Source: Archilochus colubris (taxonomy: Eukaryota > Chordata > Aves > Apodiformes > Trochilidae). From it: a stretch of DNA of 64,000 nt. Made by a program: the position numbers and the translations under genes. The stretch spans positions 142,800,052-142,864,051 of the forward strand of contig CM041083.1 in assembly GCA_023079485.1 (NCBI GenBank), written 5' to 3'. Shown piece after piece: positions 62,901 through 64,000 of this stretch. A model generated the notes under the pieces. That model saw only the letters and a program-made list of their open reading frames with translations, was not told the DNA's origin and ran no database searches. The stretch's first letter is position 1, and every line of letters starts with the position of its first letter.

Positions 62901-64000
62901 ATAAGAGGCCCTTTATCAAGTCTCTGCTGGGTATCTTCTGGGGTAGACTGTGGCTGCCTGCTGTTGCTCTGATAACCATAGCTTTCTAAGGTGTTTCAGA
63001 CAAATCTGTGTTATTCATTATGTGTGCAAGAATAACTTCTCATTTTTAAAATGTGACACAGAAGGTCACTTCTGGCAAGACTATCAAAATTTTTTTTTTC
63101 TTGTGGAACCCAGTCTCTGTTTTTGTTTTTCAGAATATTAATAATAGGATCCAGAATAGACCTTTTTTTTTTTTTTTTTACCAGCATTCAGCTGCTATCC
63201 TGCACTAAGTAGTGCTTGGTAAAAGCTCTCTCATTTAGAACTATTTTTATCCTTTGCCACCTACTCCTAATCAACCTGGAATGGTACTAGTAGGAGAAAA
63301 GATTTCTAGAAGTAGTGCTTGAGGTGCTGTCTATGTACAGGCTTAGTAATTAATTTTATGCCCAGAAGGAACTATGACTGATATACTGAGTCCTTCTCTC
63401 TGTATTGTTGGGCCCCAGTGCCTGTGCTGAGCACAACTGTGCTGCTGCTGTGGGAGAAGCCTCTGGCTGCAGGGAAGGATGGGAAGCTGCATTCCCAGGT
63501 CTGTGTGACCAGGTTGTCCCTTAAGTCTTCCAGGCTGATTGCTGAAGGCTGAGAAGCTGTTGCCTGTGGTGCCCTGGTGCTGTGATAAGCATCCTGCAGA
63601 TCCCTCGAAATGTCTGAAGACTGAGCTTTTTGCAGTCTCTTTTTTGCAGCTTTGCTGGGCTCTTGTCAGCCTTTTGTAGCTTCTGAAGTATTGACAGCAG
63701 GATGGAAAGAAGTGCCATTGAAATGGGGCTGGTGGAAGCAGGGTACTGCCATAGCTAATGTTCTCAGAAGTGAAACTTCTCTGTGGGAATGTGAAAGAGA
63801 AAGACAACTTACTGTTCTTCCAGACTCTCCTTGTGTTTGGGTGTGTACAAAAAAGTTTATAGCTGCATGGTGGTGGTTTGGTTTCCTGTACTTGGGAAGC
63901 AAATTGAAGACACACCTGACAGCCGGGAGACAGAAATACATATGATGTGTTTGGGGTTATACAGAAGAATAAACTTTCTAATACATTAAACCATTTAATT
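50988..64000 (+). other. RAB20: RAB20 intron 1 (continues off right edge)
   Basis: 13 kb in which no exon encoding the expected continuation (REQFHG..., NKVDL, C-terminal CC) can be found on the plus strand. The first 440 bp complete the CpG island and the rest is AT-rich. Simple repeats: TA block 55,224-55,272, T15 ending in CAG at 54,344-54,360, T-runs near 62,704-62,718 and 63,162-63,179. A block at 52,863-53,332 is open in all three minus frames but shows no domain. Minus frame 63,343-63,915 (190 aa) also lacks any family signature. Confidence 0.7.
55224..55272. repeat. (TA)n/(TATG) microsatellite
   Basis: TATATATATA, GATATAGATG, CATATGCATG and TGTGTATATA units in RAB20 intron 1. Confidence 0.93.

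Noticed and set aside
63343..63915. 190-aa minus-strand frame, the longest in the right part
   Set aside because: No conserved motif, no splice or promoter context, antisense in the RAB20 intron; another frame on each strand is open over the same stretch.
1..64000. tRNA, rRNA, CRISPR or intact retrovirus-like elements
   Set aside because: I saw no TTCRANNC B-box in a foldable tRNA context, no rRNA signature, no spaced direct-repeat array, and no gag/pol/env-like frames or paired LTRs.

Overview
The window looks like a bird nuclear genome. The repeats are chicken-repeat-1 (CR1) LINE 3' ends with the usual ATTCTATG tail, the coding exons are small with GT/AG splice sites, introns are long and AT-rich, and promoters sit in CpG islands. 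I recognise two conserved genes in the head-to-head order known from human 13q34: NAXD (NAD(P)HX dehydratase) on the minus strand and RAB20 on the plus strand. About 36 kb of gene-poor DNA separates them.

Left part (1-14,800): the first four coding exons of NAXD run right to left at 14,418-14,352, 7,031-6,881, 5,581-5,536 and 3,834-3,746. The rest of the gene lies off the left edge. Its 7.3 kb first intron holds two further minus-strand coding exons (12,685-12,127 and 10,822-10,451). They encode an N-terminal Myb/SANT-like (trihelix) DNA-binding domain, an acidic/proline linker with a SUMO-type site, a basic nuclear-localisation patch and a coiled coil. I know no established gene name for it. 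A large CpG island (about 11.8-14.8 kb) appears to hold both start regions.

Most unusual point: the NAXD exon 1 donor, the Myb/SANT exon 1 and 2 donors, the Myb/SANT exon 2 acceptor and the NAXD exon 2 acceptor are all in phase 1. Every combination of these exons can therefore be spliced without a frameshift. This includes a nuclear-type Myb/SANT-NAXD fusion, and NAXD with the 372-bp coiled-coil exon as a cassette. The second Myb/SANT exon can alternatively run past its weak donor into a stop codon followed almost at once by AATAAA.

Middle (14,800-50,200): intergenic DNA with CR1 fragments in both orientations, AT and homopolymer microsatellites, small tandem duplications and a 20-bp perfect palindrome. 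I found no convincing protein or RNA gene there.

Right part (50,230-64,000): a CpG island with RAB20 exon 1 (50,816-50,987), then at least 13 kb of RAB20 intron 1. The exon coding for the rest of the GTPase is not in the window.
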